Below, in pieces: positions 43,194-54,000 of a DNA stretch of 64,000 nt (position 1 is the first letter of the stretch; every line of letters begins with the position of its first letter). The notes below the pieces were generated by a model, which saw nothing but the letters and a program-made list of their open reading frames with translations, was not told where the DNA came from and did no database searches. Made by a program: the position numbers and the translations under genes. The DNA lies in the NCBI RefSeq assembly GCF_001730525.1, contig NZ_MDFN01000015.1, positions 1 through 64,000 of the forward strand, in the 5' to 3' direction. This stretch comes from Arcticibacter eurypsychrophilus. GTDB taxonomy: Bacteria > Bacteroidota > Bacteroidia > Sphingobacteriales > Sphingobacteriaceae.

Positions 43194-46100
43194 TTAAAAT
43201 CCAACATTAACACCGAATACAACACCTCTGTTAAATGTTGATCCTCCTAGATCAGGATCGATCCAGTCTACTTTTGAATAAATCAAACCTGGATTCATGA
43301 TCTGTGCATATAGCTTAAGATTGCTCAAATGAAGTTTAGTAGCTACTGCCTGAGAAAAATTATATCCCAGAGAAATATTACGGAGCTTAACGAACGACCC
43401 ATCCTGGTAGTTCATGGAGCTTTTGAAAGAATCCCCGGATGCACTTGCATAATTAGGGGCAGGATAGTCATTTGTTGGATTGGTAGGTGTCCAGTAATCT
43501 ACAACACGTTGGGCAAAACGTCCTTGAAGCGATTCTGCTCCTGTTTCAATAGTAAATCCCATCCTTGCATATATGAATAAGGATAGATCAAAGTTTTTGT
43601 AACTAAAGGTGTTGGTTAAACCGCCTGTCCAATCTGCATTAGTGTCTCCAACGATTTTGCGGTCATTATTCGCATCAATTTTATAATCACCGTTTAAATC
43701 TTTAATCCTAATACTTCCAGGAAGAAATGTATTTCCATTGGCTTTAAATAAGGCCATCTCAGCAAGGTCAGCCTCTGTATTCTGCCAAATGCCTACTTTT
43801 TCGTAATCATAAAATACTGCCAGACTTTGGCCTATAAACCATTTGTTGCCAATATCATTTACTTTACCATTCGATGTTTCGTCAATTTTTCCTTTGTTGG
43901 CTGAGAAGCTGATATTACTGGACCAGTTAAAATCTTTTGTCTTCACATTAATGGTATTCAGCGTGATGTCAATTCCCTTATTGGAAGTTCTCCCAATATT
44001 ATCATTGGTTACAGTAAAGCCGTTAATAGACGGGATGCTCTTAGGCATCAACAAATCGCTTGTTTTAGAGGTATAGGCATCTATACTTCCATTTATTCGT
44101 CCATTAAAGATGTCAAAATCAAGACCTAAGTTCCATTGTGTAGTGTGTTCCCAACCAAGGGATGGATTTGCCATGGTAACAGGTTTTGCTGATGAAGGAT
44201 CTGATGATACATAACCTGCTTCGACTAAACTTGCCCAAGTATAATACAAGGGCTGCAATCCTCCCAGAGTGGAGTAAGGATCAATAGCCGAATTTCCTGT
44301 TGTTCCTACTCCTAACCGTAGTTTTAACTGATTAATTGCAGACAGACCTTTCATGAAATCTTCCTGATCGATTCTCCATGCAAGAGCAGCGGAAGGAAAG
44401 AAATCCCACTTGTTGCCCTCTGCCAATTGGGATGCGCCATCCCATCTGGCGGATGCGGTTAATAAATAACGGTTGTCAAAGCCATAATTGAAACGCCCCA
44501 TATAGGAGTTAAGGGAAGATTCAACTAAATTGGTTCCGTAAGCATCTAAGGCTGGCACAGAATTCATCTGATGCCACTTTTGACTGTTCCAGGGAAGATT
44601 GGTCGCCGTCATCGTAGATGTTTCCTGATTGTAAGAAGAGGCACTTTGAAGTAAGGTCAATCCTACATTATGCTTTCCGTTAAATGTCTTATCAAAATAA
44701 AGCAAATTGTCTAATGTCCATGCAAATTTTGATTCCTCATTCAGTTGCGCATAGTTTGTAGAACCGGATTCACCTGCCCCTCTGTTAATGGACATTGCAT
44801 CCATCCATCTTCCATTCGTTCTCTTATAAAAGTCAGGACCGAAGTTAACGCGATACTTTAAGCCATCCATAATTTTCACTTCGGCGTATAGATTTCCCAA
44901 AGTACGAAGGATCTTTCGCTCATTTATATTGTATTCATCTTCGCCAATTGGATTTTGAATATTGACATCTCCTCCAGGAAGATTGATACGTTTTCCGTTA
45001 TCGTCAAAAGGAACAGCATAAGGCAACATGCCTCTTGCTGCAGCATATAGATTACCGGGACCTGTTGCACTGCTGGTTGCATAACCATAATTTTGAATGC
45101 CGTAAGTTGAAGTGATACTTCCTCCCATAGAAAACCATTTAACGGGATTCAGATCTGCACTGAACTTTCCTGTATAACGTTTATAGTCCTGACCAAGTTG
45201 AGTACCTTCCTGATTTAGGTATCCAAATGATGCATAGGATTTTATTTTATCCGTTCCTCCACTGGCACTTAAGGTATGATCTTGAGTCAATCCTGTTCTT
45301 AATACCATGTCGCCCCAGTTGGTAGTAGGAATCAAACTTCCATCCCATGCTCCGTTTGCCCAACCTTTTTGGATATTGGATAATGCATAAGTATCTCCAG
45401 GGAACAAAAGCACGTCTGATGCAAGGGTTGCTGTTTCGGCGGTTATACCTTTCGAGGCGCGACGAAATGCCACATATTCTGCAGAATTCATCATGTCAGC
45501 AAGGTCATACTGTTTTTCAATGGTTGCGGTACCTACATAATTTAAGGATACACTTCCAGTTTTACCTTTTTTGGTACTTACTAATACGACACCATTAGCA
45601 CCTCTGGAACCATAAATAGCGGTTGCGGAGGCATCTTTAAGGATATTAATGGTTTCGATATCATTCGGGTTTAAGGCCTCAATACCACCGGCAGCTAATG
45701 GAATTCCATCTACTACATAAAGCGGACTGTTGATGGCCAGAAGAGAACGGGTACCACGGATAAAGATCTTTCCTATTTCTCCCGGGCGCTCATTTGAGGT
45801 AATGTCTACCCCTGCAGCTTTACCTTGTACGGCTTGCAATGCATTTTGTACAGGACGGGAACGGATCTGATCGGCTCCAATGCTTACTACTGCTCCGGTT
45901 ACATCTGATTTCTTCACGATGTTATAACCTACGACCACCACTTCATCTAATGCTTTTACATCTTCTAATAAGGTTACATCGATGTTTGAACTTCCCTTAA
46001 TGGCAATTTCTTTTGTGATGAAGCCCATGTAAGAAACAACTAAGGTTCCATTCTCATTGGCGGTAGGAACTTTTAAGGAGTAAACGCCATCTACATTACT

Positions 46101-46613
46101 GGCTGCTCCCATTGAAGTTCCTTTGATTTTGACACTTACTCCGGGAAGAGGAACGCCCTTGCTATCGGTCACTTTACCCCTTAAAACGAGATCAGCGGCG
46201 CTAGCGACGGAGATCTGGTTTTCTGCGACGGCAATGATAACCGCTTCAGGCATTGCTTTATTTAATACGATCTGATTATTGATCACTTCGTATTGGATAC
46301 CACGGCTTTTCAATAAGTTGTTCAGCACATCTGAGAGTTTCAATGCTGTTGCTGAAATTGAAGCTTTTTGTTTAGCATCAATCATATTGACGCTGTATAC
46401 AAACTTTACGCCTGTTGATTTCTCTATTCCCGTTAAAATAGTTTGCAGTTTTACGGAGTGATAGTTGACATCAACTATATTATTTAATACCCCCTGGGCT
46501 TTTCCTGAAGATGCGTAGGACACGCAGCAAAAGACTGAAAACAGCATGAACTGACTGAGTGTAATTTTCATAATGTACCAAAAGTCTTTGGAACTGTTTA
46601 AATAAAATTTCAT
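43194..46613 (-). CDS. SusC/RagA TonB-dependent receptor with N-terminal STN signalling domain
   Basis: 1139 residues. After the signal region (the frame opens MKFYLNSSKDFWYIMKITLSQFMLFSVFCC; a later ATG at 46571 would also work) comes an STN domain (about 45-115: VKLQTILTGIEKSTGVKFVYSVNMIDAKQKASISATALKLSDVLNNLLKSRGIQYEV), then the carboxypeptidase-like domain (about 145-225), LDEVVVVGYN, the plug with SIxxIxILKDASATAIYGSRGANGV, and the barrel ending VFGVNVGF. The STN domain is the part that contacts a FecR anti-sigma factor, matching the fecR and sigma genes directly upstream. Expression is expected to depend on ligand binding. Confidence 0.96.
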   Translation of the reverse strand: MKFYLNSSKDFWYIMKITLSQFMLFSVFCCVSYASSGKAQGVLNNIVDVNYHSVKLQTILTGIEKSTGVKFVYSVNMIDAKQKASISATALKLSDVLNNLLKSRGIQYEVINNQIVLNKAMPEAVIIAVAENQISVASAADLVLRGKVTDSKGVPLPGVSVKIKGTSMGAASNVDGVYSLKVPTANENGTLVVSYMGFITKEIAIKGSSNIDVTLLEDVKALDEVVVVGYNIVKKSDVTGAVVSIGADQIRSRPVQNALQAVQGKAAGVDITSNERPGEIGKIFIRGTRSLLAINSPLYVVDGIPLAAGGIEALNPNDIETINILKDASATAIYGSRGANGVVLVSTKKGKTGSVSLNYVGTATIEKQYDLADMMNSAEYVAFRRASKGITAETATLASDVLLFPGDTYALSNIQKGWANGAWDGSLIPTTNWGDMVLRTGLTQDHTLSASGGTDKIKSYASFGYLNQEGTQLGQDYKRYTGKFSADLNPVKWFSMGGSITSTYGIQNYGYATSSATGPGNLYAAARGMLPYAVPFDDNGKRINLPGGDVNIQNPIGEDEYNINERKILRTLGNLYAEVKIMDGLKYRVNFGPDFYKRTNGRWMDAMSINRGAGESGSTNYAQLNEESKFAWTLDNLLYFDKTFNGKHNVGLTLLQSASSYNQETSTMTATNLPWNSQKWHQMNSVPALDAYGTNLVESSLNSYMGRFNYGFDNRYLLTASARWDGASQLAEGNKWDFFPSAALAWRIDQEDFMKGLSAINQLKLRLGVGTTGNSAIDPYSTLGGLQPLYYTWASLVEAGYVSSDPSSAKPVTMANPSLGWEHTTQWNLGLDFDIFNGRINGSIDAYTSKTSDLLMPKSIPSINGFTVTNDNIGRTSNKGIDITLNTINVKTKDFNWSSNISFSANKGKIDETSNGKVNDIGNKWFIGQSLAVFYDYEKVGIWQNTEADLAEMALFKANGNTFLPGSIRIKDLNGDYKIDANNDRKIVGDTNADWTGGLTNTFSYKNFDLSLFIYARMGFTIETGAESLQGRFAQRVVDYWTPTNPTNDYPAPNYASASGDSFKSSMNYQDGSFVKLRNISLGYNFSQAVATKLHLSNLKLYAQIMNPGLIYSKVDWIDPDLGGSTFNRGVVFGVNVGF

Positions 46614-46653
46614 ACTTTTATTTTGTTTTATTTAGCTATAAATGAGACAATAA

Positions 46654-46732
46654 CCACCTGTGCACGTTTTTATGCAGGTGGCTTGAGATTGAGATAAAGG
46701 TTAAGAATTGTGTCAGCAATCTTAACCTTTAT
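46654..46732 (-). promoter_or_regulatory. Two tandem hairpins between fecR and susC
   Basis: Inverted repeat 1: CCACCTG (46654-46660) with CAGGTGG (46675-46681), with a further TGCA pair inside. Inverted repeat 2: ATAAAGGTTAAGA (46694-46706) perfectly matching TCTTAACCTTTAT (46720-46732), 13 bp around 13 bases. They lie in the 196-bp gap between fecR and susC. Neither is followed by a clear T-tract on the minus strand, so attenuation, mRNA stabilisation or protein binding are all possible. The susC promoter must be near here too. Confidence 0.55.
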
Positions 46733-46809
46733 TTAATGGCTTGACCTTTAAGGTTTTGGTTTCCAGTTTTAGTTCTTATATTTCATATATTTCAGGTTTG
46801 TTATTTTGG

Positions 46810-47793
46810 TTAATTCCTATTTTCAATAATTATAGTTTCATCGCAAAAACCGAAGTTGACATTTAATGATTTATTCATCAATTTCAGGATCACCGGGAGG
46901 TTTAATCCTGTAAAATCTGCCTTCAGTGTGAGATGATCTATTTCTGTTGGATCGACCTTAATCTGCACATTGAAATTTGTTTTTAAGGCTGACAGCACTT
47001 CTATTACAGGTACATTGTCAAATACAAAACTTTTCTTGTCCCAGATCCGCAGTTCAGGGTCTGTTTCCTTACTCTTTTCCAACTGATTTTGAGTCGGGGC
47101 ATAAATTACTTTCTGCTTGGGTAATACAATAACACCTTTAGATGCCTTACCATTTCGGAGAGGGACATACACGAAGACTTTCCCTGAAATAACGGATAGT
47201 TTGGCTGTCCCCTTTCCACTGGAGTTGATGGTAAAACTCGTACCTAATACGCGGGTGTCAAAATCTTTAGTGTGAATGATAAAGGGATGAAGGGTATCGT
47301 GTTTAATATCAAAGAAAGATTCGCCTTTGAGGGTTATTTCCCGGTTTTTTGTTCCGAATGGAATCCGGTAATTGATGATGGCCTGGGGTTTAAGCCATAG
47401 ACTGCTTCCGTCAGGAAGAATGTGGTTTTCTAAAAGTCTTGTGTTGTTCACAATAATTACCAGATTATTGTTCTGACCTGCACTGCTTCTGGAATTAATA
47501 TAGCTTATTGTGTATACAGCAAGGATTAAAGTTGCGGCAACTCCGGCAAGGGTATAATATAAACGGCGTACTCTGGAGGTTTTGGTTTGAATTTCGGAGC
47601 TTTTGTGGTTAACCTGACTTTTGATATTCTGAAGGATCCTTTGTCTGATTGCATCGCTTTCGCTGGCATCAAGAAGTTCTGCAGGCTCGGGATCATTTTC
47701 ATAAGAGTTATACCATTTTTGAACATAAGCCTCCTCTTCTGGACTGCATGCATTGTTCAGGTATTTATCTATCAACTGATTTATAATTTTCAT
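46810..47793 (-). CDS. FecR family anti-sigma factor
   Basis: 327 residues. A cytoplasmic N-terminal part (MKIINQLIDKYLNNACSPEEEAYVQKWYNSYENDPEP) binds the sigma factor in relatives; one membrane helix lies at about 78-103 (RLYYTLAGVAATLILAVYTISYI); the periplasmic part holds the FecR domain (ILPDGSSLWLKPQAIINYRIPFGTKNREITLKGESFFDIKHDTLHPFIIHTKDFDTRVLGTSFTINS) and a C-terminal DUF4974-like domain (FDNVPVIEVLSALKTNFNVQIKVDPTEIDHLTLKADFTGLNLPVILKLMNKSLNVNF). It would pass the state of the STN-SusC receptor to the sigma factor encoded 69 bp upstream. Confidence 0.95.
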   Translation of the reverse strand: MKIINQLIDKYLNNACSPEEEAYVQKWYNSYENDPEPAELLDASESDAIRQRILQNIKSQVNHKSSEIQTKTSRVRRLYYTLAGVAATLILAVYTISYINSRSSAGQNNNLVIIVNNTRLLENHILPDGSSLWLKPQAIINYRIPFGTKNREITLKGESFFDIKHDTLHPFIIHTKDFDTRVLGTSFTINSSGKGTAKLSVISGKVFVYVPLRNGKASKGVIVLPKQKVIYAPTQNQLEKSKETDPELRIWDKKSFVFDNVPVIEVLSALKTNFNVQIKVDPTEIDHLTLKADFTGLNLPVILKLMNKSLNVNFGFCDETIIIENRN

Positions 47794-47862
47794 TGAATAC
47801 GCGAAGGGTTATTGCTGGTATATAGTAGAGTGTGCTAACGAGGGCCTACCCCCCAACAGATA

Positions 47863-48429
47863 CTAAAATAAAAACAGGAAAAGGGTTCCGGTCTCTTTTA
47901 ATCGGATGCGCAAGGATTTTAGCGCACGGGTAAGATGGTTTTCTACTGTCTTTTCTGAGATGCCTAATGAAGAGGAGATTTCTTTATTTGAACAATGTTC
48001 TTTGCGGCTCATTTCATATACCGCTTTGCATCTTTCCGGAAGATTCTCGACGATTTTAGCAAGGTTTTGCTGCAGCTCGTTCGATGCTATAACTTCCTCT
48101 GTGGAATTATCACTGTTTTGATTCATTTGAACGATATAGTTTTCGTATGATCTTCGGCTATTCTCCTTTTTAAAAGTGGCGAATACCATATATTTTACCG
48201 CAGTAAATAGGTAGTGCTCAAATGATGTGCTGATGTGCAACACGGTTCGCTTGGTCCATATATCTGTAAAAATATTTTGAACGATCTCCTCTGCATCCTC
48301 CCGGCTCTTGATCCTTTTATATGCGGCAGAATATAGCTTTGACCAGTACCTGTCATATAATTCGTCAAAAGCAGGGACATGATCCTCCTTAAGCAAATTT
48401 AACAGTTCCTGATCCGTATATTGATTCAT
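47863..48429 (-). CDS. ECF RNA polymerase sigma-70 factor (Bacteroidota FecI-like)
   Basis: 188 residues. Region 2 is FDELYDRYWSKLYSAAYKRIKSREDAEEIVQNIFTDIWTKRT (-10 recognition) and region 4 is IVENLPERCKAVYEMSRKEHCSNKEISSSLGISEKTVENHLTRALKSLRIRLKE (-35 recognition helix-turn-helix). The phrase SLGISEKTVENHLTRAL is typical of the Bacteroidota ECF group paired with FecR and SusC. It heads the operon sigma-fecR-susC-susD and is divergent from the GH97 gene. It presumably turns on its own SusCD pair when the ligand is present. Confidence 0.95.
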   Translation of the reverse strand: MNQYTDQELLNLLKEDHVPAFDELYDRYWSKLYSAAYKRIKSREDAEEIVQNIFTDIWTKRTVLHISTSFEHYLFTAVKYMVFATFKKENSRRSYENYIVQMNQNSDNSTEEVIASNELQQNLAKIVENLPERCKAVYEMSRKEHCSNKEISSSLGISEKTVENHLTRALKSLRIRLKETGTLFLFLF

Positions 48430-48685
48430 TTGTTCTTATGATTAACAGCTCCGGGTTTATGGTTAATAACTCCTGAGAGCTTTTCAGGCTTTTAAGACCT
48501 GTAATTCTTGTATTCAGATACCGCCGGATGATCAGGCAACTCATTAAAGAGTAAAGTAAGGGATAATTAAGTAACAATATCAAAAATATTATATAATTGT
48601 TAGGAATGGAGATTTTCAGGCGATCTATTTTCGTTATATATATTTTGCTAAAACGTTTAACATTATTTAGATTTGATTTCCGATT
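48430..48685. other. Divergent promoter region between the sigma-factor and GH97 genes
   Basis: 256 bp with no gene. It must contain both divergent promoters. Near the GH97 start there is TATATTTTGC at about 48638-48648, a weak -7 candidate with one extra base, but no clear -33 element. Confidence 0.4.
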
Positions 48686-50644
48686 ATGAATAAAGTAAAA
48701 CTAATATTGCTGATGCTGCCTGCCTTGTTGGGTACTTCTGTTCTTGCCCAAAAGAGATATACTCTTAGCTCACCGGATAAAAGTCTGGAGGTTAGGATTG
48801 AAATAACGGATAGCATTTACTACAGTGTCTTCCTGGATAAGAAAGAGCTGGTAGCGCCTTCTGCGATATCATTCAGAACCAGTGTTTTAAAAGGAAATAA
48901 CTGGAAGGTATCTGCTGCCAAAACTTCTTCTCATTCGGCTGTTTTAAAGCCGGTCATCCAACAAAAAAGTAGTACTATAACAGACAACTACAATCAGCTT
49001 CATCTGGATTTTCCGAACGGACTTTCGCTGGAATGGAAAGTGTACAATAATGGTACTGGTTTCCGTTGGATCAGCAACCATAAGGGCTTATATACCATAT
49101 CTGAAGAACGCGCCTCGTTTAACTTTGATAAAAACGGGCATTCCTGGTATCCTCAGGAAGATGGATTCTATTCGCATAATGAAAGAGCGTACCGGAATTA
49201 CCGGCTGGACAGCATTGATGCTCAAAAATTGGCTAGCTTACCTGTTCTTTTTGAACTCAAGGGTGATGTCAAGGTGCTGCTAACGGAATCTGACTTATTT
49301 AATTATGCCGGCATGTGGGTAAGAGGTAAGGGCAATGGTGGGATTCAAGCCGTATTTCCGCATTATCCTAAGACTAAGAAAATTGACAGTGACCGGGACG
49401 AGAAAGTGGAATCAAGGGAGGATTATATAGCTAAAATATCAGGCCCAGCTTCTTTTCCCTGGCGCCTGCTTATGGTCGCCCGTAAGGATAAAGATCTGCT
49501 GAATAATCAACTCGTCTATCAGTTTGCAAGACCTGCTTTGGGAGACTACAACTGGATAAAACCGGGTAAAGTGCAATGGGATTGGTGGCATTACAACAAT
49601 ATTTATGGGGTCGATTTTAAAGCGGGGATCAACAACGATACATACAAATATTACATTGATTTTGCTTCGAAAAACGGGATCGAGTATGTGCTGCTTGATG
49701 AAGGCTGGTGCGATACCAGGGATCTGATGAAACAAGCACCGGACATTGATGTGCAGGAGTTAGCGGAATATGCGAAACTGAAAAAGGTCGACTTGATCTT
49801 ATGGACCAGCTGGCTGGTGTTGGATCAGCAACTGGATACTGCACTGGATCAGTTTGAGAAATGGGGTATTAAAGGCATCAAAGTAGATTTTATGCAGCGC
49901 GATGACCAGGATATGGTGAACTATTATGAGAAGATTGCGCAAGCGGCAGCTAAACGAAAAATGATGGTTGACTTCCATGGTGCCTATAAACCGACTGGAT
50001 GGATGAGAACGTACCCTAACGTGATGTCATCTGAAGGGGTGCTCGGAAATGAGATCAGCAAGTTTGCAGCTGCCATTGATCCGGAGCATACTACTACTTT
50101 ACCTTTTATACGGATGGTAGCCGGGCCGATGGACTTTACTCCTGGTGGAATGCGCAATGTGCAAAAAGAGGCATGGGCGGCAAATCCGGCTGAGCCGATG
50201 ACGCTAGGGACCCGCTGTAACCAGATGGCTATGTATGTAGTTTTTGAGAGTCCGCTTCAAATGTTATGTGATATCCCGACGCATTATATGGAAGAACCTG
50301 CCTGTATGGAGTTCCTGAAAGCGGTTCCTTCTGTGTGGGATATTACTGTTCCGCTGGAAGCGAAAGTGGGCGACTATGTAGTGATGGCCAGAAAAGCAAA
50401 AAATGGGGATTGGTATTTGGGGGGCATGACGGATTGGACAGCTCGTGTAATTAAGGTTAGCGCGTCTTTCCTCGGTGAAGGCAACTACAAAATGCTGGTT
50501 TGGAAAGATGGGATCAATGCGGATCGGAATGCCCGTGATTTTAGAATGGAGACTCTAGAAGTGAATAAGAATTCGGTTATTACGTTGCCAATGGCAAAAG
50601 GAGGGGGTTATGTAGCGCGGTTTGTAAAAATTGGCATACTGTAA
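48686..50644 (+). CDS. Glycoside hydrolase family 97 enzyme, retaining (alpha-galactosidase-like) residue set
   Basis: 652 residues. A cleavable signal peptide (MNKVKLILLMLPALLGTSVLAQ) directs it to the periplasm. The N-terminal beta-sandwich domain (about 25-275) has LSSPDKSLEVRIEI and FPNGLSLEWKVYNNGTGFRW; the (beta/alpha)8 barrel (about 280-560) has LDEGWC, GIKGIKVDFMQRDDQ and MVDFHGAYKPTGWMRTYPNVMSSEGVLGNE; a beta domain ends the chain. Asp401 in KVDFM and Glu450 in SSEGV align by eye with the nucleophile and acid/base of retaining GH97 alpha-galactosidases (D415/E470 of the Bacteroides enzyme), whereas inverting SusB-type alpha-glucosidases lack this Asp. It starts the rightward locus. 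Confidence 0.92.
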   Translation: MNKVKLILLMLPALLGTSVLAQKRYTLSSPDKSLEVRIEITDSIYYSVFLDKKELVAPSAISFRTSVLKGNNWKVSAAKTSSHSAVLKPVIQQKSSTITDNYNQLHLDFPNGLSLEWKVYNNGTGFRWISNHKGLYTISEERASFNFDKNGHSWYPQEDGFYSHNERAYRNYRLDSIDAQKLASLPVLFELKGDVKVLLTESDLFNYAGMWVRGKGNGGIQAVFPHYPKTKKIDSDRDEKVESREDYIAKISGPASFPWRLLMVARKDKDLLNNQLVYQFARPALGDYNWIKPGKVQWDWWHYNNIYGVDFKAGINNDTYKYYIDFASKNGIEYVLLDEGWCDTRDLMKQAPDIDVQELAEYAKLKKVDLILWTSWLVLDQQLDTALDQFEKWGIKGIKVDFMQRDDQDMVNYYEKIAQAAAKRKMMVDFHGAYKPTGWMRTYPNVMSSEGVLGNEISKFAAAIDPEHTTTLPFIRMVAGPMDFTPGGMRNVQKEAWAANPAEPMTLGTRCNQMAMYVVFESPLQMLCDIPTHYMEEPACMEFLKAVPSVWDITVPLEAKVGDYVVMARKAKNGDWYLGGMTDWTARVIKVSASFLGEGNYKMLVWKDGINADRNARDFRMETLEVNKNSVITLPMAKGGGYVARFVKIGIL

Positions 50645-51017
50645 TTGAACTAGCTAATAAAACATGAACTTATTCAGTTACATAATTACAACAGTAACAT
50701 GAAATATCCACAATAACATGGTTGATGTTATTGTGCGTAATTAAAGCAGTTTCATACTTATTTTTAAAAATAATAAAGATTTATTAAAAAGGCACCATTA
50801 TGAACTTTTTGCAATCAGGTTATTAATAAAATCAATTAAATTTTAAACGATAAAATAGTCTTTGAAAGAAACTTAACTAATAATTCAGGACAATTAGTAT
50901 TAGACAGGCATATGTAAGTAAAAAGCAGGATGCCACAGGATGGTTACGTAACAATTTCAATATATGTTCGTACATCAATAAAAACTGCTGTGCAGACTAA
51001 CCAATAAAATTAATTTC
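50645..51017 (+). promoter_or_regulatory. Intergenic region between GH97 and susC with an 11-bp perfect dyad
   Basis: 373 bp, no gene. CACAATAACAT (50709-50719) and ATGTTATTGTG (50725-50735) pair perfectly around GGTTG. The half-site motif also recurs upstream as CAGTAACATG at about 50692-50701, beside CAATAACATG in the dyad. The site is 65 bp behind the GH97 stop and about 280 bp before the susC ATG. It may be a hairpin ending or stabilising the GH97 message, though no T-tract follows, or an operator. I saw no convincing TAnnTTTG promoter. Confidence 0.55.
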
Positions 51018-54000
51018 ATGAAAGGACTATTACTCACTCAAAGGTGCATCCTCCTGCTCTTACTGTTTTTTTTCAGTACACTAGATTCTAACACAGCTCT
51101 CGCACAAGAACTAACAATTAAGGGTACTGTAATTGACAGCAAAAAAATACCGGTACCCGCGGCTTCGGTAAAAATCAAGGGAACTCAACTTGGTACTATT
51201 GCTGATGTGGATGGTATATTCACAATTAAGGTTTCGAAAGGGCAGGTATTATCAATTAAATCAATTGGATATGATGATCAGGAAGTGATCGTAGGGGATA
51301 GAACGAGTTTGATCATTACCATGACGGATAACAATAACCAGCTGAATGAAGTGGTTGTGGTGGGTTACGGTACTCAAAAAAGAACGAATGTAACCGGTGC
51401 TTTAGCCACCTTCAAAGCGGACAATCTGGATGAGCGCGGTATTGTACGTGTGGATCAGGCTTTAGTTGGTCAGATGGCCGGTGTTTCTGTTAAGCAAACT
51501 ACGGGTGTACCGGGAAAGGCTTTCAGTGTAAGTGTTCGTGGTAGTGGATCCATTAGTGCCGGTAATGAACCCTTATATGTTATTGACGGTTTTCCTTTAG
51601 CGGTAACTCCAATAGGCAGCGGTGGTAGTTATGGTTCTGGAAACCCATTGGATAATATAAACCCAAATGATATAGAAAACATCCAGGTATTAAAGGATGC
51701 GGCAGCTGCTGCTATTTATGGCTCAAGAGCTTCGAATGGGGTTGTTTTAATTACCACGAAAAAAGGAAAAAGCGGGAAAGCTAACCTTAGTTATAATGCG
51801 TTTTACGGTTATAATGCGGCTAGTAAAACCTTGCCGATGTTGAACGGGGATCAATGGATTGACCGTGCTACTGAAATGATCAACGCAGCGTATGTACGTC
51901 AATTTGGCGCTAAAGGTGCTTTAGCAACAGATGCAACAGCTACACGCCAAGCCTTTAATGCAGGTGCTTTCAGTGCGGCCTATATGCTTGATCCGAGGTG
52001 GGCTCAGGATGGTCACCCCGGGTTAGAATATGTAGATTGGCAAAAGGAAATTGAGCAAAATGGTGCCATGCAAAATCATGCGCTGAGTGCCAGCGGTGGT
52101 ACTGATGCGGTTAATTATTTCATTTCGGGTAATTATGCAAATCAGGATGGTTTTGTGAAAGGGCTTGGATATGAGGCCTTTTCTGCCAGAGCGAATATCG
52201 AAGTTAAAGCGACAAAAAAATTAAAGTTTGGGTTAAACATAGCGCCTACTTATTCGATCACCAAAGACCCTGGTGTGGAAGGTAAGGACAATATCTTCCA
52301 TCAGGCAATCAGCCACAGTCCGGTACAGGAAGATTCTGTAGGTGTTTATACCAATTCTTTTAAGAATGCTCAGTATTTCTGGAGTAATACCACAAACAGT
52401 CCTGTTGCGAAACTGGAAAACAAAGTGGGGGAAAGTAAAAAATACAGAACCCTGGCCACTATTTTTGGAGAATATGAAATCATTAAAGGTTTGCGCTTTA
52501 AAACATCACTGAATCTGGATAATGTGGACAATGCCTCCAGTGGTTATACGCCTTTTACCATTGCGGGTACCCTGGCTAACAGGACTTTTAATGAGATTAA
52601 AAACCCCAATGTAACAGTTAATACTTCCGGATCTTATAACACTTTTAAAAGGCAAACCTTCGTAAACGAAAATACGCTGTCCTATGATGCCAATTTCAAA
52701 GCGGTGCACAGCTTGAATATATTAATTGGTCAATCATATAATACGGATCGTTTGGATGAATCCACAATGTCTTCTGTTGGAGGGTACACCAGTAGCGTGA
52801 TAAAAACGTTAAATGCTGCAGCAGCGGTGGCCGGTAATTCTACTTCTACTAAAAACGTATTGCTTTCTTATTTTAGTCGTGTTCAATATGGCTATAAGGA
52901 TAAATATTTATTGTCTGCCAGTTTACGTGAAGATGGTTCTTCCAGGTTTGGAGCAAACACCAAATGGGGTATTTTCCCTTCTGCCTCTATCGGATGGAGG
53001 ATCGTAGAAGAGAACTTTATGAAAGACCTGACTGCTGTGAGTGATTTGAAACTACGCGCTAGTTATGGGGTGAATGGAAACAACAGTATTGCCGATTACG
53101 GAAGTATTTCCCAGATTGGAGTATACGGTTATGTAACAGGTACTACACCAGCTTCGGCAATCGCCAAGGCTCCAAATGGCATTCCTAATCCTGATATTAA
53201 ATGGGAAAAATCGCAGACTTATGACTTCGGTCTGGATTTTGGTCTGTTAAAAAACAGGATCACCGGTTCATTTGATTATTATAACAAATTAAATACAGAC
53301 CTGTTACTGAATGTTCCGATCCTTGCAGCAACAGGATTTGACTTCCAGCTGCGTAATGCAGGTTCTGTCCGTAATATTGGTCAGGAACTGGAAATAACCA
53401 CGCATAACTTTGTAGGTAATTTTCAATGGAATACATCAATCAACATCAGTCACAATACAAATAAAATCGTCTCCTTATATGGCAACCAGCAACAAATTAT
53501 TATCCCGAATGCTTTTGATGTAACGGATAACATTTTACGTGTGGGACAGCCTTTGAATAGTATTTATGTAGTGAGACAAACAGGCATCCTGACTCAGGAA
53601 GATATTACTAATAAAGTGGCTCTTTATGGTACCGGACAAACTGTCGGTGACCCTAAATACCAGGATTTAAATGCTGATGGTGTGATTACAGAAACGGATA
53701 AACAAATAGTTGGTCATCCAAACCCGAATTATACCTGGGGTATCACCAATTCATTCCGTTACAAAGGTTTTGATCTGAGTGTATTGGTTCAGGGACAAAA
53801 CGGAGGATCGATTTACTCTTTATTAGGAAGAGCGATTACCCGTACTGGTCAGGGTTTCACTGATAATGCACCTGCATTTTATGCCAACCGCTGGAGATCT
53901 GCTGAAGATCCTGGTGATGGCAAGGTTAGTAAAGCTTATTCTACTTTTGGATTTGTGGCCAATACAGACTGGTTATATTCATCTGACTATGTCAGAGTGA

